A DNA stretch of 64,000 nucleotides. Origin: JBDXHU01 sp039989475 (GTDB lineage: Bacteria; Pseudomonadota; Gammaproteobacteria; Pseudomonadales; Halieaceae). A program made the translations under genes and the position numbers. A model generated the notes under the pieces. That model had not been told where the DNA came from. It saw only the letters and a program-made list of their open reading frames with translations, and made no database searches. Location: positions 558,001 to 622,000 of the forward strand of contig JBDXHU010000009.1 of NCBI GenBank assembly GCA_039989475.1. Direction: 5' to 3'. How positions within the stretch are numbered: the stretch's first letter is position 1; the number at the start of each line of letters is the position of its first letter. This document shows, one piece after another, positions 1 to 8,460 of this stretch.

Positions 1-1
1 C

Positions 2-958
2 GCCGTGTTTGCACAACTGGAAACGACGCTGACTGACAGCTTAACGCTGATCAGTGGCCTGCGTTTCGAAAACCGCGAAACTGACTACGGTGATAATAAC
101 GACGTCAATATCGATCCCGACAAGAACCTGTGGGGCGGCAAACTGGCACTGGAGTACCAGCCCGGCGACAGCAGCCTGCTATACGCCAGCCTGTCCCGGG
201 GTTACCGGGCCAACGGCATCAATGCAGCGATACTCGCCAATATCGATGCCACCGACGACCCGGACATCATAGCCGGCCTCGACTCGGTAAGAGAGTTTGA
301 CGAAGAGACCCTGCTCAATTATGAAATCGGTTTAAAACGCAAACTGCTGGATGATTCAATGCAGGCCCGCCTGGCCCTGTTCTACATGGACCGCGATGAC
401 CAACAGGTACGCGGATCATTTCTCATTCCCCAGCCAGGGGGCGCCACCAGCTTCGTCGACTACACCAGCAACGCCGCCAGTGGGGAGAACTACGGTGCCG
501 AACTGGAAGTGGACTGGCTAGCGGCCCAGGGACTGCGCCTGTGGATGAACCTGGGCTTACTGGAGACCGAATTCAAGAACTACACTAATGTGTTCGGCGA
601 GGACCTGTCAGGACGCGACCAGGCACAGGCGCCGCAATACCAGTATTCACTGGGCGGTCACTACAGTTTTGCCAGTCACTTTTACCTGCGCCTTGAAGTT
701 GAAGGCAAGGATGACTTTTACTTCTCCGATCGACATGATGCCCAGGCCGATGGCTATGACCTGCTGCATGCCAGCATAGGTTATCAGGCGCAGCACTGGA
801 GCCTGAGTCTGTGGGGCCGAAATCTCACCGACGAGGATTATTACGTGCGCGGATTTGGCAGCTTCGGCAACGACCCACGCAAGGATTACATCACCGAGCC
901 CTATTACCAGTTCGGCGAACCGCGCATGGTGGGTGTGCGCGCCAGTTATACCTTCTGA
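2..958 (+). CDS. TonB-dependent receptor, C-terminal part (5' end outside window)
   Basis: About 318 residues of the C-terminal half of an outer-membrane TonB-dependent receptor barrel; the reading frame is open to the window edge, so the plug domain and signal peptide lie upstream. Visible are receptor-type barrel strands (SLSRGYRANGIN, LLNYEIGLKRKLLD, YGAELEVDW) and a C-terminal strand ending in aromatic Phe (VGVRASYTF), the usual assembly signal of outer-membrane barrels. The stop codon overlaps the start of the PnuC-family gene (TGATG) and a small-molecule kinase follows, so the receptor probably imports the same vitamin-like substrate. By analogy with known receptor-PnuT-kinase operons thiamine is the best guess. 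The substrate is inferred from context, not from the receptor itself. Confidence 0.88.
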   Translation, partial: AVFAQLETTLTDSLTLISGLRFENRETDYGDNNDVNIDPDKNLWGGKLALEYQPGDSSLLYASLSRGYRANGINAAILANIDATDDPDIIAGLDSVREFDEETLLNYEIGLKRKLLDDSMQARLALFYMDRDDQQVRGSFLIPQPGGATSFVDYTSNAASGENYGAELEVDWLAAQGLRLWMNLGLLETEFKNYTNVFGEDLSGRDQAQAPQYQYSLGGHYSFASHFYLRLEVEGKDDFYFSDRHDAQADGYDLLHASIGYQAQHWSLSLWGRNLTDEDYYVRGFGSFGNDPRKDYITEPYYQFGEPRMVGVRASYTF

Positions 959-1524
959 TGCCCGGTTGGGAAGCCGCCGCCGTTGTCCTCGGCATCGCCT
1001 ACCTGCTACTGGCGGTGCGCGAGAAAATCAGCTGCTGGTACGCGGCCTTTGCCAGCACCCTGATCTACCTGTTCCTGTTCTGGGATGTAAACCTGCTGAT
1101 GGAATCTGCGCTGCAGCTTTACTACCTGGTGATGGCTGTCTACGGCTGGTGGCAATGGCAACACGGTGGCAACAATGACTCTACCCTGCCGATCAGCCGC
1201 TGGCAGCCTCGCCAACACGGACTTGCGATAGCCGCAATCTTGCTGGTCAGCGCAAGCAGCGGCTACCTGTTACAGGAATACAGCACTGCGGCACTGCCTT
1301 TCCTGGATTCCTTCACCACCTGGGGTGCGGTACTGACCACCTGGATGGTGGCCCGCAAGATACTCGAGAACTGGTTGTACTGGCTGGTAATCGACAGTGT
1401 ATCCATCTACCTGTACCTTGATCGCGAGCTCTACCTGACCGCCGCCCTGTTCGCTGCTTACATTGTTATCGCCGTCTTCGGATTCCTGGCATGGTTGAAA
1501 CACTTCCGCACGCAAGCCGCCTGA
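958..1524 (+). CDS. PnuC-family vitamin transporter (thiamine PnuT-like)
   Basis: A 188-residue inner-membrane protein made almost wholly of hydrophobic segments. It carries the Trp-rich motif of the PnuC family (YGWWQWQHGG near residue 60), which lines the vitamin-binding site in characterised members. PnuC proteins facilitate diffusion of nicotinamide riboside, riboflavin or thiamine, trapped inside by phosphorylation. The start ATG at 958 overlaps the receptor stop, indicating translational coupling; the longer in-frame upstream extension is receptor sequence read out of frame. The following kinase overlaps its 3' end. With a TonB receptor before and a ThiK-like kinase after, the thiamine subtype (PnuT) is favoured, but nicotinamide riboside cannot be excluded. 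Confidence 0.85.
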   Translation: MPGWEAAAVVLGIAYLLLAVREKISCWYAAFASTLIYLFLFWDVNLLMESALQLYYLVMAVYGWWQWQHGGNNDSTLPISRWQPRQHGLAIAAILLVSASSGYLLQEYSTAALPFLDSFTTWGAVLTTWMVARKILENWLYWLVIDSVSIYLYLDRELYLTAALFAAYIVIAVFGFLAWLKHFRTQAA

Positions 1525-2297
1525 GGCTTGATCAAGCCCTGGCCCAGTGGCGACAGTGGCGCAATGGGCCCACCAGCCCGCCAGAAGTCGTGGAGCTACT
1601 CGGCGCAGGCATTAGCAACACCAGCCTCAGGGTCAACGCAGGCGGGTCCGACTGGGTATTGCGCATCGACGGTATTGATCCGCAGAAACTGGGCCTGAGC
1701 CGCAGCACGGAATGGCGCGCACTGAGCCATGCCGCGAGACAGGGGCTGAGCCCTGCACCCAGCTATCAAAACCCGGAGCTGGGGGTATTGGTCTGTGAAT
1801 TCATCCAGGAACAGGCGGCCGATGCTGACAGTGGGCTTGCGGATATTGCACAGCTTTTAAGAGCGATCCACGATTTGCCCCCGCTTAAATTCAGGCTGGA
1901 CCCGATGAGTCGCGCCACTCACTATCTGCAGCTTGCCGGTGATGAAGAGCTGCCCCGGCAGTTCCTCCAGGCCTGTGAGCGCTTGCAGCAAGATGCCCCC
2001 GACCCGGTGCTATGTCATAACGACTTGCTGCGTGCCAATCGGCTGCGAGGCGCTGATCGCCTGCTGGCACTGGACTGGGAATACGCCGCCATGGGCGATG
2101 CCTGCTTTGACCTGGCGGTGATCATGGAAGGTGACAGTCTGGACCAGGATGCCTGCAGGGCGTTGCACCACCACTACCTGCAACGCGAAGCCAATGCGAC
2201 AGAGCAGCAGCGTCTGCAAGACAACCGGCTGGTGTACCGGGAGTTGTCTCGCTTGTGGGAGTGCATCTACAGTGAACAAAACCAGCAGCGGAAATAG
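1491..2297 (+). CDS. APH-fold small-molecule kinase, probable thiamine kinase
   Basis: A 268-residue protein of the aminoglycoside phosphotransferase/choline kinase fold. The catalytic loop reads CHNDLLRAN (Brenner motif with catalytic Asp and metal-binding Asn, about residue 176) and is followed by LALDWEYAAMGDACFD, whose DWE carries the metal-chelating Asp. The N-lobe has a glycine-containing nucleotide loop (LLGAGISNTSLRV). This architecture fits ThiK/LicA-type kinases that phosphorylate thiamine, choline or homoserine. It overlaps the 3' end of the PnuC-family gene by 34 bases, so phosphorylative trapping of the imported vitamin is the natural reading. The substrate is inferred from context. 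A later start is possible because the first 20 residues are poorly constrained. Confidence 0.8.
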   Translation: MVETLPHASRLRLDQALAQWRQWRNGPTSPPEVVELLGAGISNTSLRVNAGGSDWVLRIDGIDPQKLGLSRSTEWRALSHAARQGLSPAPSYQNPELGVLVCEFIQEQAADADSGLADIAQLLRAIHDLPPLKFRLDPMSRATHYLQLAGDEELPRQFLQACERLQQDAPDPVLCHNDLLRANRLRGADRLLALDWEYAAMGDACFDLAVIMEGDSLDQDACRALHHHYLQREANATEQQRLQDNRLVYRELSRLWECIYSEQNQQRK

Positions 2298-2309
2298 CAT
2301 GCCAGAGCT

Positions 2310-2714
2310 ATGGATGAATCGCGGACCTTTCTGATACTCGCCGATGCGGTGTTGCTACTGCATGCGCTGTTTGTGGCCTTTGTCCTCCTGGGTCTTGTCC
2401 TGGTGATTGTCGGCAGGCTGCTGGTCTGGGACTGGGTGCGCAACCCCTGGTTTCGCGCGACACACCTGGCCGCCATCGGCCTGGTGGTCTTGCAGTCCTG
2501 GCTCGGCGCCCTGTGCCCACTGACGACCCTGGAAATGAGCTTGCGCTCAAGAGCACAAGACGCCGTCTACCCCGGCAGTTTCATCGCGCACTGGCTGGAG
2601 GTAATGCTCTACTACCAGGCCCCGGCCTGGGTCTTCGCTACCTGCTACACAGCCTTTGGCGCCGCCGTGCTTGCCAGCTGGTTCTGGGTAAAACCGCGAC
2701 CGTTTACGTTTTAG
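2310..2714 (+). CDS. DUF2784 family membrane protein
   Basis: A 134-residue protein with about four hydrophobic segments. It carries the DUF2784 signature: a charged RNPWFRATHL stretch, then LQSWLGALCPLTTLE with its conserved Cys-Pro-Leu-Thr, and a C-terminal membrane hairpin. The function of this family is unknown. The start at 2310 lies 12 bases after the kinase stop, so it may be the last gene of that operon. The stop TAG sits immediately before the GGGGACAG palindrome shared with the convergent sirtuin gene. Confidence 0.8.
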   Translation: MDESRTFLILADAVLLLHALFVAFVLLGLVLVIVGRLLVWDWVRNPWFRATHLAAIGLVVLQSWLGALCPLTTLEMSLRSRAQDAVYPGSFIAHWLEVMLYYQAPAWVFATCYTAFGAAVLASWFWVKPRPFTF

Positions 2715-2758
2715 GGGACAGAGCACGGTTTAAAACGCCTAAACCGTGGTCTGTCCCC
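2714..2758. repeat. REP-like palindrome, probable bidirectional terminator
   Basis: Two 19-base arms (2714-2732 and 2740-2758) match with one mismatch around a 7-base loop. The arm begins GGGGACAGA and ends CACGGTTTA. It lies between two convergent genes, directly after the DUF2784 stop and reaching into the last codons of the sirtuin gene. Elements of this GGGGACAGAC type are scattered as REP sequences in gammaproteobacteria. No RAYT transposase gene is in the window. There is no T-tract, so termination by the hairpin is inferred. Confidence 0.75.
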
Positions 2759-3509
2759 CATTTACCAGCGCAATCAAGGTCGGGCCAATCTCCAGGTTCA
2801 GGACCAGGTCGGCATAGTCATCGTGATCGGTGTGATCCCGGTTGAGGATAACCAGGCGAGCGCCATTCTGTTTGGCCATGAGTGGGAAGCCCGCTGCCGG
2901 GTATACCACCAGCGAGGAACCAATGGCGATGAACAGGTCACAGGCATTGCTTTCCTCCTGCGCCAGCATCATCTCCGCTTCCGGCATGGCCTGGCCGAAG
3001 GAGATGGTGGCGGTTTTAACAATACCCCCGCAGCCATCACAGCGCGGCAGGCTTTCATCTTGCTCAAAGCGTTGCCGGATCGGTTCCAGCTCGAAGCGGG
3101 CAGCGCAATCCAGGCATTTGGCATAGGTAGTATTGCCGTGCAGTTCGATCACCTTGTGATCGGGCACGCCGGAGGCCTGGTGCAGTCCATCGATATTCTG
3201 GGTGATAACCGTACTCACCTTACCCTGTTCAACCAGCGCGGCGATGGCGTGGTGACCGGCGTTGGGCGCTGCCTTGCTGATGGTTTTGTCGGCACCGAAC
3301 TTGCGACGCCAGGACTCCCGCTGCATGTCCTCCGAGGCGACAAAGTCGCGGAAATCTATGGGCTGGTACTTGTCCCATACCCCGCCCGGACTGCGAAAGT
3401 CAGGAATGCCAGACTCGGTGCTGATACCCGCGCCGGTAAACACCACGGCGCGGCGGCTGTCCGCTAGCAGGCCGCGAAAACGCTGCAGTGCTTGTTCAAT
3501 GTGATCCAT
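2739..3509 (-). CDS. NAD-dependent protein deacylase, SIR2 family (CobB-like)
   Basis: A 256-residue sirtuin. NAD-binding motifs GAGIS (residues 26-30) and GIPDFRSP (about 34-41) are present, as is TQNIDGLHQ (103-111). The general base is His124 in ELHGN, and a zinc ribbon is formed by Cys132/Cys135 and Cys157/Cys160. Sirtuins remove acyl groups from lysine using NAD+ and release nicotinamide and O-acyl-ADP-ribose; bacterial members regulate acyl-CoA synthetases. Length is normal for cytosolic bacterial sirtuins. The final residues (QTTV) and stop are encoded by one arm of the REP-like palindrome, so insertion of that element may have rewritten the C-terminus. Monocistronic and convergent with the vitamin-salvage group. 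Confidence 0.93.
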   Translation of the reverse strand: MDHIEQALQRFRGLLADSRRAVVFTGAGISTESGIPDFRSPGGVWDKYQPIDFRDFVASEDMQRESWRRKFGADKTISKAAPNAGHHAIAALVEQGKVSTVITQNIDGLHQASGVPDHKVIELHGNTTYAKCLDCAARFELEPIRQRFEQDESLPRCDGCGGIVKTATISFGQAMPEAEMMLAQEESNACDLFIAIGSSLVVYPAAGFPLMAKQNGARLVILNRDHTDHDDYADLVLNLEIGPTLIALVNGGQTTV

Positions 3510-3596
3510 GTGTTAAGCCAGGGCCAATTTCTGCTTTCCAGGCTTTAGGGTATCCTTGCCCGGGAATTATTCAAAATAAGCGAAAGGAAGCAAATT

Positions 3597-5435
3597 GTGA
3601 GAATCACCCGCAACCTGGTCCTGCTGGCCTGTCTGATCGCCGTGGCCATCGCCATGTGGCCACGGCCAGAAAAGCCAAGTCGCACTGCAGACCCCGCCAG
3701 CCAACGCGACACCAGCAGTGGCCCGGTGATCGGCGCCCGTGACGCGGATGATACCTATGCCTGGTTGGGCATACCCTTCGCCGCAGCGCCGGTGGGTGAT
3801 TTGCGCTGGCGTGCACCGCGGCCGGTACAGCCCTGGCAAGATGCGCTGCAGACAAGCGAATTCCGTGATGCCTGCGTGCAATTGCCCGGCCCCCTGGACG
3901 GCGTGGAGGACGATAGCGGCGCCGTGGTCGGCAGTGAAGACTGCCTGTTTTTAAATATCTGGTCACCCCGGGACCACAGCAATGCAGACGCGGAGAAACT
4001 GCCGGTAATGTTCTGGATTCACGGTGGCGGTAACACGATAGGCACCGCCAACACCTACCCCGCCAATGGGCTCGCCGGCGGTGAGAAGGTGGTCGTGGTG
4101 ACCATCAACTACCGGCTGGGCTTACTCGGCTGGCTCTCTCACCCCGCCCTGCAGGGGGAAGACCGCGACCCCCTGGATGCCTCGGGCAACTATGCCAACC
4201 TCGACATGATCGCCGCCTTGCAGTGGGTGCAGGATAATATCGCCAACTTCGGCGGCGACCCGAAGCGGGTCACTATCTTTGGTGAATCCGCTGGCGGCCG
4301 CAATGTCTATACCCTGCTCGCCTCACCACTGGCCAGGGGCTTGTTCCAGCGAGCCATCGTCCAGAGCGGTTCGACCAGCACCACGCCGCGTTGGCGCGCC
4401 GAGAACTTCAGCGATGATTCGCAACCGGGCATGCGCCTCAGCTCGCGGGAGTGGCTCGCACAGCAATTACAACAGGCCGGTCGCGCCGAGAACCGCTCCG
4501 CCGCTCGGGCGGCGCAGTTGCGAATGTCCGCTGAGGAAACGCGGGAGTTCATGTATTCGCGCAGCCCCGAACAGATACTGGAAGGCATTAGCGCCGGTGC
4601 CGGTATGTACGAGGCCCCCCAGGGCTTCCGCGACGGCGCCGTTTTGCCCACAGAGTCTCTCTACGAGGTATTCAAGAACCCGGCACGTTACAACAGTGTG
4701 CCGCTGATGACCGGCACCAACCGCGATGAGATGAAACTGTTCCTGTCGCAAAGCCCGGACTTCGTTGAGCGCCGTTTTGGCTTTCTGCCACGTATTAAAA
4801 ATGTGGCTGCTTACAACAGCGTCGTCGCTTACCTGAGCGACACCTGGAAAGCGCTGGCCGTGGATGGTGCCGCCGACATCATCTCGGCCAATAGTGAGCA
4901 AGCGGTGTTCGCCTATCGCTGGGACTGGGACGAGGGCGCCAAAAACTGGCTGGTGGATTTTTCCGAGTTGCTGGGTGCCGCTCACCTGCTCGAGGTGGGC
5001 TTCATATTCGACGACTTCAAGACCGGCATTAACGTGCCCGGCCTCTACAACGAAGACAATATTCCCGGCCGCGACTTACTGGCAGCGCAGATGCGCAGCT
5101 ACTGGGCTGAATTCGCCCGCAGTGGGGATCCCGGCAGGGGCAGCCAGCAGGATCTGCCAGCCTGGCTGGACTGGCGCAATCCGGGCCCCAATCTTATGTT
5201 ACTGGACACCGCGGCCGATGGCGGTTTGAGGATGGTGCGCGAGCCCATGACCATCGCCATGCTCAAGCAGCGCCTGCGCGACGATGATTACATGCCTGAC
5301 CTGCGCAGCCGCTGTGAGATGCACGTGCAGTTGTTCCTGCTCGCCAATGCCGGTGACGATGTCTGGGATGAGGCCGACTACCAGGCCCTGGGCTGCGCAC
5401 AATGGCAAGCCTGGAGCCTGGAACGGGGACGCTGA
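3597..5435 (+). CDS. Carboxylesterase type B (alpha/beta hydrolase)
   Basis: A 612-residue exported carboxylesterase of the para-nitrobenzyl esterase/cholinesterase family. It starts with GTG at 3597, preceded by a purine-rich GAAAGGAAG site. An N-terminal hydrophobic segment (RNLVLLACLIAVAIAMW) acts as signal peptide or anchor. The family landmarks follow in order: YAWLGIPFAAAPVGDLRW, EDCLFLNIWSP, the oxyanion segment HGGGN, and the nucleophile elbow GESAGG with Ser about 231. Then come an acid-bearing GTNRDEMKLF and a late His region (GAAHLLEV). The hydrolysed ester is unknown. The stop lies 4 bases from the stop of the convergent MDR gene. Confidence 0.88.
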   Translation: MRITRNLVLLACLIAVAIAMWPRPEKPSRTADPASQRDTSSGPVIGARDADDTYAWLGIPFAAAPVGDLRWRAPRPVQPWQDALQTSEFRDACVQLPGPLDGVEDDSGAVVGSEDCLFLNIWSPRDHSNADAEKLPVMFWIHGGGNTIGTANTYPANGLAGGEKVVVVTINYRLGLLGWLSHPALQGEDRDPLDASGNYANLDMIAALQWVQDNIANFGGDPKRVTIFGESAGGRNVYTLLASPLARGLFQRAIVQSGSTSTTPRWRAENFSDDSQPGMRLSSREWLAQQLQQAGRAENRSAARAAQLRMSAEETREFMYSRSPEQILEGISAGAGMYEAPQGFRDGAVLPTESLYEVFKNPARYNSVPLMTGTNRDEMKLFLSQSPDFVERRFGFLPRIKNVAAYNSVVAYLSDTWKALAVDGAADIISANSEQAVFAYRWDWDEGAKNWLVDFSELLGAAHLLEVGFIFDDFKTGINVPGLYNEDNIPGRDLLAAQMRSYWAEFARSGDPGRGSQQDLPAWLDWRNPGPNLMLLDTAADGGLRMVREPMTIAMLKQRLRDDDYMPDLRSRCEMHVQLFLLANAGDDVWDEADYQALGCAQWQAWSLERGR

Positions 5436-5439
5436 GGCT

Positions 5440-6567
5440 TCAGGCCTGGGGCTTGATCAGGTACTTCTCGCCGGTGGCCTGCTTACCGTAGACAGCGATG
5501 GCATCCGCCGACAGGGCTTCGGCCAGTGACACCTCTTTGGTGTAGTGGCTGGCGAACGTGGTCTTGATCTCGGCGGCCACCCTGGCGCGCATTTCCATGC
5601 TTTTTTCCATGCCCGCTTTTTGCAGGAAGGGCGTCAGCAGAAAGCCGCCAATACCCCAGGAAAAACCGAAGTTGCGGGTCAGCACGGTGGGGCTGCGATC
5701 GAGGCCGCCGTAGATATACAGCTGCTTGTGAACGTCGGAGCCGTAGCGGTTGTACTCCGTCATATTGCGCACCGCCGCTGCTTCCATGCAGGTCAGTATC
5801 TGGCTGGCCAGCTTGCCGCCGCCGGTGGCGTCGAAGGCCAGGGTGGCCCCGGTCGCCGCACAGGCATCGGTCAGGTCATCGAGGAAGCTGTCACTGCTGG
5901 AATTGATAATGTACTTCGCGCCCAGTTCCTTGAGAATGGCTTCCTGCTCCGGCTTGCGCACAATATTGACCAGCTCTACGCCATCGCTAATACAAATGCG
6001 ATTCAGCATCTGGCCCAGGTTGGAGGCCGCCGCGGTATGCACCAGCGCCGTGTGATTTTCCATGCGCATGGTTTCCACCATGGCCAGGGCGGTGAGCGGA
6101 TTGACAAAACAGGAGGCGCCCTCCGCCGCCGTGGTCCCCTCTTCCAGCGGCAGGCACATGAAGGCATTAACACAGCGATACTGGCCGTACATATCACCGC
6201 CGACCACGCCCACCAGCTTGCCCATCAGGGCCTGGGCAGCGTCGGAGGAGCCGGCGGCAATCACGGTGCCCGCCCCTTCATTACCCACCGCCAGTGACTG
6301 ACCGACCCGGCTGGCGACCATCTTCATCAGGTTTTCCGGAATGTCGGCAGTGACCACGGGGCGCTCCGGGCTGCCGGCAACCTTGATCGTGGCCAGGTCG
6401 GCCGGGCCAAACAACAATGCCAGGTCCGAGGGATTGAGCGGCGTGGCTTCCAGCTGCACCAGCACCTCGTCCGGGCCGGGTTCGGGAACAGGCTCATCGA
6501 CCAGGGTCAGTTCGAGTGTGTTGTCGTCTTTAATGGTGGAACGAAGCTGTAATCCGGTGTCTGCCAC
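5440..6567 (-). CDS. MDR-family zinc-independent alcohol dehydrogenase/quinone reductase-like
   Basis: A 375-residue medium-chain dehydrogenase/reductase. The GroES-like N-domain shows PGPDEVLVQLEATPLNPSDL, and a Rossmann domain follows around residues 150-330. The catalytic Cys-His zinc ligands of classical alcohol dehydrogenases are absent, so it belongs with quinone oxidoreductase/enoyl reductase-like MDR proteins. The start codon is GTG (MADTGLQ) with AAGGA seven bases upstream. It is the last gene of the minus-strand group running from the luciferase-like gene, but 141 bases separate it from the OYE gene, so it may have its own promoter. It probably reduces an activated double bond with NADPH; the substrate is unknown. 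Confidence 0.82.
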   Translation of the reverse strand: MADTGLQLRSTIKDDNTLELTLVDEPVPEPGPDEVLVQLEATPLNPSDLALLFGPADLATIKVAGSPERPVVTADIPENLMKMVASRVGQSLAVGNEGAGTVIAAGSSDAAQALMGKLVGVVGGDMYGQYRCVNAFMCLPLEEGTTAAEGASCFVNPLTALAMVETMRMENHTALVHTAAASNLGQMLNRICISDGVELVNIVRKPEQEAILKELGAKYIINSSSDSFLDDLTDACAATGATLAFDATGGGKLASQILTCMEAAAVRNMTEYNRYGSDVHKQLYIYGGLDRSPTVLTRNFGFSWGIGGFLLTPFLQKAGMEKSMEMRARVAAEIKTTFASHYTKEVSLAEALSADAIAVYGKQATGEKYLIKPQA

Positions 6568-6708
6568 AATAATATCCTTCGTCTAATTGACGCTTAAGCT
6601 ATGGGGGGATGGGTGGTCAGGATCAGTTGCTGACTCACCAGCGATACTCGCCGACGGAGCCTAGTTCACCCGGCGCCCCGGGTCCAGCACTACCGCTTCG
6701 GCCAGCCC

Positions 6709-7776
6709 TCATTCGGCCTGGTAATTCGGGTAATCGGTATAACCGGCCGCTCCCGGTGTATAGAGCTGGCCAGGATCAAATTCTGCCAGCGGCCAGTCAT
6801 GGCGGAAACGTTCTACCAGATCTGGATTGGCGATGAAGCCGCGCCCAAAACTCACCGCCGCCAGCTCGCCGCTGCTCACTGCCTGCGCGGCCTCGCTCTG
6901 ATCAAAGCTTTCATTGCCGATCACCGCAGCGCCAAAATACTGCCGCGCCAGCCCCAGGTTATCGACCCGCCCACGGGGATAGCGGATGGCGTGAATGTAG
7001 GCCAGACCCAGCCCGGCGGCAGCGCTGAGAAGTCCGTCGTAGGTCTCCTGCGGATCATCATCCTGCAAATCGTTAAAGGGATTGTCCGGGCAAATCCTGA
7101 AGCCAACCCGGTCGGCGCCGTCCACAGCACTGATCGCCTGCAGCAATTGCAGGGGAAAGCGCACCCGGTTCTCGACACTGCCACCGTACTCATCCTGGCG
7201 CTGGTTACTGCCCGTGCTGAGAAACTGTGCAGGCAGGTAGCCGCTGGTGCAGTGCAGTTCCACACCGTCAAAACCGGCTGCATAGGCGTTGCGAGTGGCC
7301 CTGGCGTAATCATCGACCACCCCGGCGATCTCCTCGAGACCCAAGGCTTGCGGTGTATCGAAGGACACCATGCCCTGCTGGTCGGTATAGATCTCACCTC
7401 GAGCGGCCAGCGCCGAAGGCGCGACTGTTGCCGCGTGCGCAGGCTTGTTCAAGGCACTGGCTATCCGCCCGCAGTGCATTAGCTGGGCCACCATACAGCC
7501 ACCCTCTGCATGCACCGCGTCCAGTATCTCGCCCCAGGCATCTACCTGGGCATCGCTGTAGATACCCGGCGTACGACAGTAACCGGTGCCTTCGGCACTG
7601 GGGGCGATGCCCTCGCTGATGATCATGCCGGCACCAGCCCGCTGCCGATAGTAATCGACCATCACCGCGCTGGGCATATCGTCGGGCTCGGCACGACTGC
7701 GGGTCATGGGTGCCATCACAATACGATTGCGCAGCTGCAGACGTCCGAGGGCCAGCGCGTCAAATAATTCGGGCAT
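6709..7776 (-). CDS. Old yellow enzyme family NADH:flavin oxidoreductase (NemA-like)
   Basis: A 355-residue FMN-dependent ene-reductase TIM barrel. N-terminal RNRIVMAPMTRSRAEPDD and the C-terminal GYTDYP match the NemA/PETN-reductase branch, as do QLMHCGR and DEYGGSVENR. AAGGA stands nine bases before the ATG. Oddly, the substrate-binding motif that normally reads HGANGYL is HCTSGYL here. The His and proton-donor Tyr are kept but the Asn (or His) partner is Ser, which should change how the substrate carbonyl or nitro group is held. The SnoaL-like gene ends 30 bases upstream. These enzymes reduce alpha,beta-unsaturated carbonyls, including steroid and terpenoid enones; the real substrate is unknown. 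Confidence 0.9.
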   Translation of the reverse strand: MPELFDALALGRLQLRNRIVMAPMTRSRAEPDDMPSAVMVDYYRQRAGAGMIISEGIAPSAEGTGYCRTPGIYSDAQVDAWGEILDAVHAEGGCMVAQLMHCGRIASALNKPAHAATVAPSALAARGEIYTDQQGMVSFDTPQALGLEEIAGVVDDYARATRNAYAAGFDGVELHCTSGYLPAQFLSTGSNQRQDEYGGSVENRVRFPLQLLQAISAVDGADRVGFRICPDNPFNDLQDDDPQETYDGLLSAAAGLGLAYIHAIRYPRGRVDNLGLARQYFGAAVIGNESFDQSEAAQAVSSGELAAVSFGRGFIANPDLVERFRHDWPLAEFDPGQLYTPGAAGYTDYPNYQAE

Positions 7777-7806
7777 GGGTGCTTATCCTTTCGGGGGTGA
7801 TGGGCC

Positions 7807-8448
7807 TTAGCGCACCCGTATGCGTGGGTCCGGTGCGCCACGGCGCATGCGCGTAAGAAATTCTTCCAGTGGTGCGGGCTCTGCAACTTCGGGTTCATCC
7901 CCGCCGGGATTCTGCGACCAGAACTCCTGCCAGGAGGGGAACAAGTCATGAAAGGCGCCGTCGTAGCGTTCCCGATCGGGCCAGCGCATCTTCTGCTCGC
8001 CCACCGGCGGCTTGTTGAGATCACTGGCATACCAGTAGCAGGGCAGGCGCCTGCGAAAATACCAGCGGCCATCAATGCGCTCGTAGTTATCCCAGTACAG
8101 CATCTGCATGATTACCCACTCACTGTCGCCGTTGGCACAGGGAGTTTCGTGTTCGTTCTTTGAATAGAGCACGCCGTGGGCGCGGTCGGGATCGTCGAAT
8201 TCAATAATGTGATTGCCAACATGGTGCGATGTGCCGGTGAACTGCAGGCGCAAGGTGTCGTCCAGCCAGCGCTTTAGATTGGCACGGCCACTCAATTCCC
8301 GGCTGACCCGGATGTCCGCGGCGAACAGGTTAACGTGGGCGTCCAGGTCCCGCATATCAAGGCTCAACGAATACCTGGCCACCAACTGGCGTATCTCGTC
8401 CAGGGACTCCAGGCGGTCAATACGGGCAGCGAGATCGCTATCTGCCAT
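7807..8448 (-). CDS. SnoaL-like/NTF2-fold protein
   Basis: A 213-residue protein whose first 140 residues follow the SnoaL_4/NTF2-like pattern: an initial helix (IRQLVARYSLSLDMRDLDAHVNLF), then SHHVGNHIIEFDDPDRAHGV and DGRWYFRRR. This fold covers ketosteroid isomerase-like, dehydratase-like and ring-hydroxylating dioxygenase small-subunit-like proteins. No large oxygenase subunit is nearby, so an isomerase, dehydratase or binding role is more likely. A good RBS (AGGAG) precedes the ATG. The gene sits 12 bases after the wax ester synthase gene and 30 before the OYE gene, clearly within one operon. Its last 60 residues are not recognised. Confidence 0.72.
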   Translation of the reverse strand: MADSDLAARIDRLESLDEIRQLVARYSLSLDMRDLDAHVNLFAADIRVSRELSGRANLKRWLDDTLRLQFTGTSHHVGNHIIEFDDPDRAHGVLYSKNEHETPCANGDSEWVIMQMLYWDNYERIDGRWYFRRRLPCYWYASDLNKPPVGEQKMRWPDRERYDGAFHDLFPSWQEFWSQNPGGDEPEVAEPAPLEEFLTRMRRGAPDPRIRVR

Positions 8449-8460
8449 GGAACTCTCCTG

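Noticed and set aside
5545..6297. 250-codon plus-strand frame opposite the MDR gene
   Set aside because: Antisense shadow: composition is His/Gln/Gly/Ala-biased and there is no RBS, while the opposite MDR protein is clearly conserved.
7807..8448. Ring-hydroxylating dioxygenase small subunit
   Set aside because: The fold is compatible, but no large subunit, ferredoxin or reductase gene is present, so only a SnoaL-like call is given.
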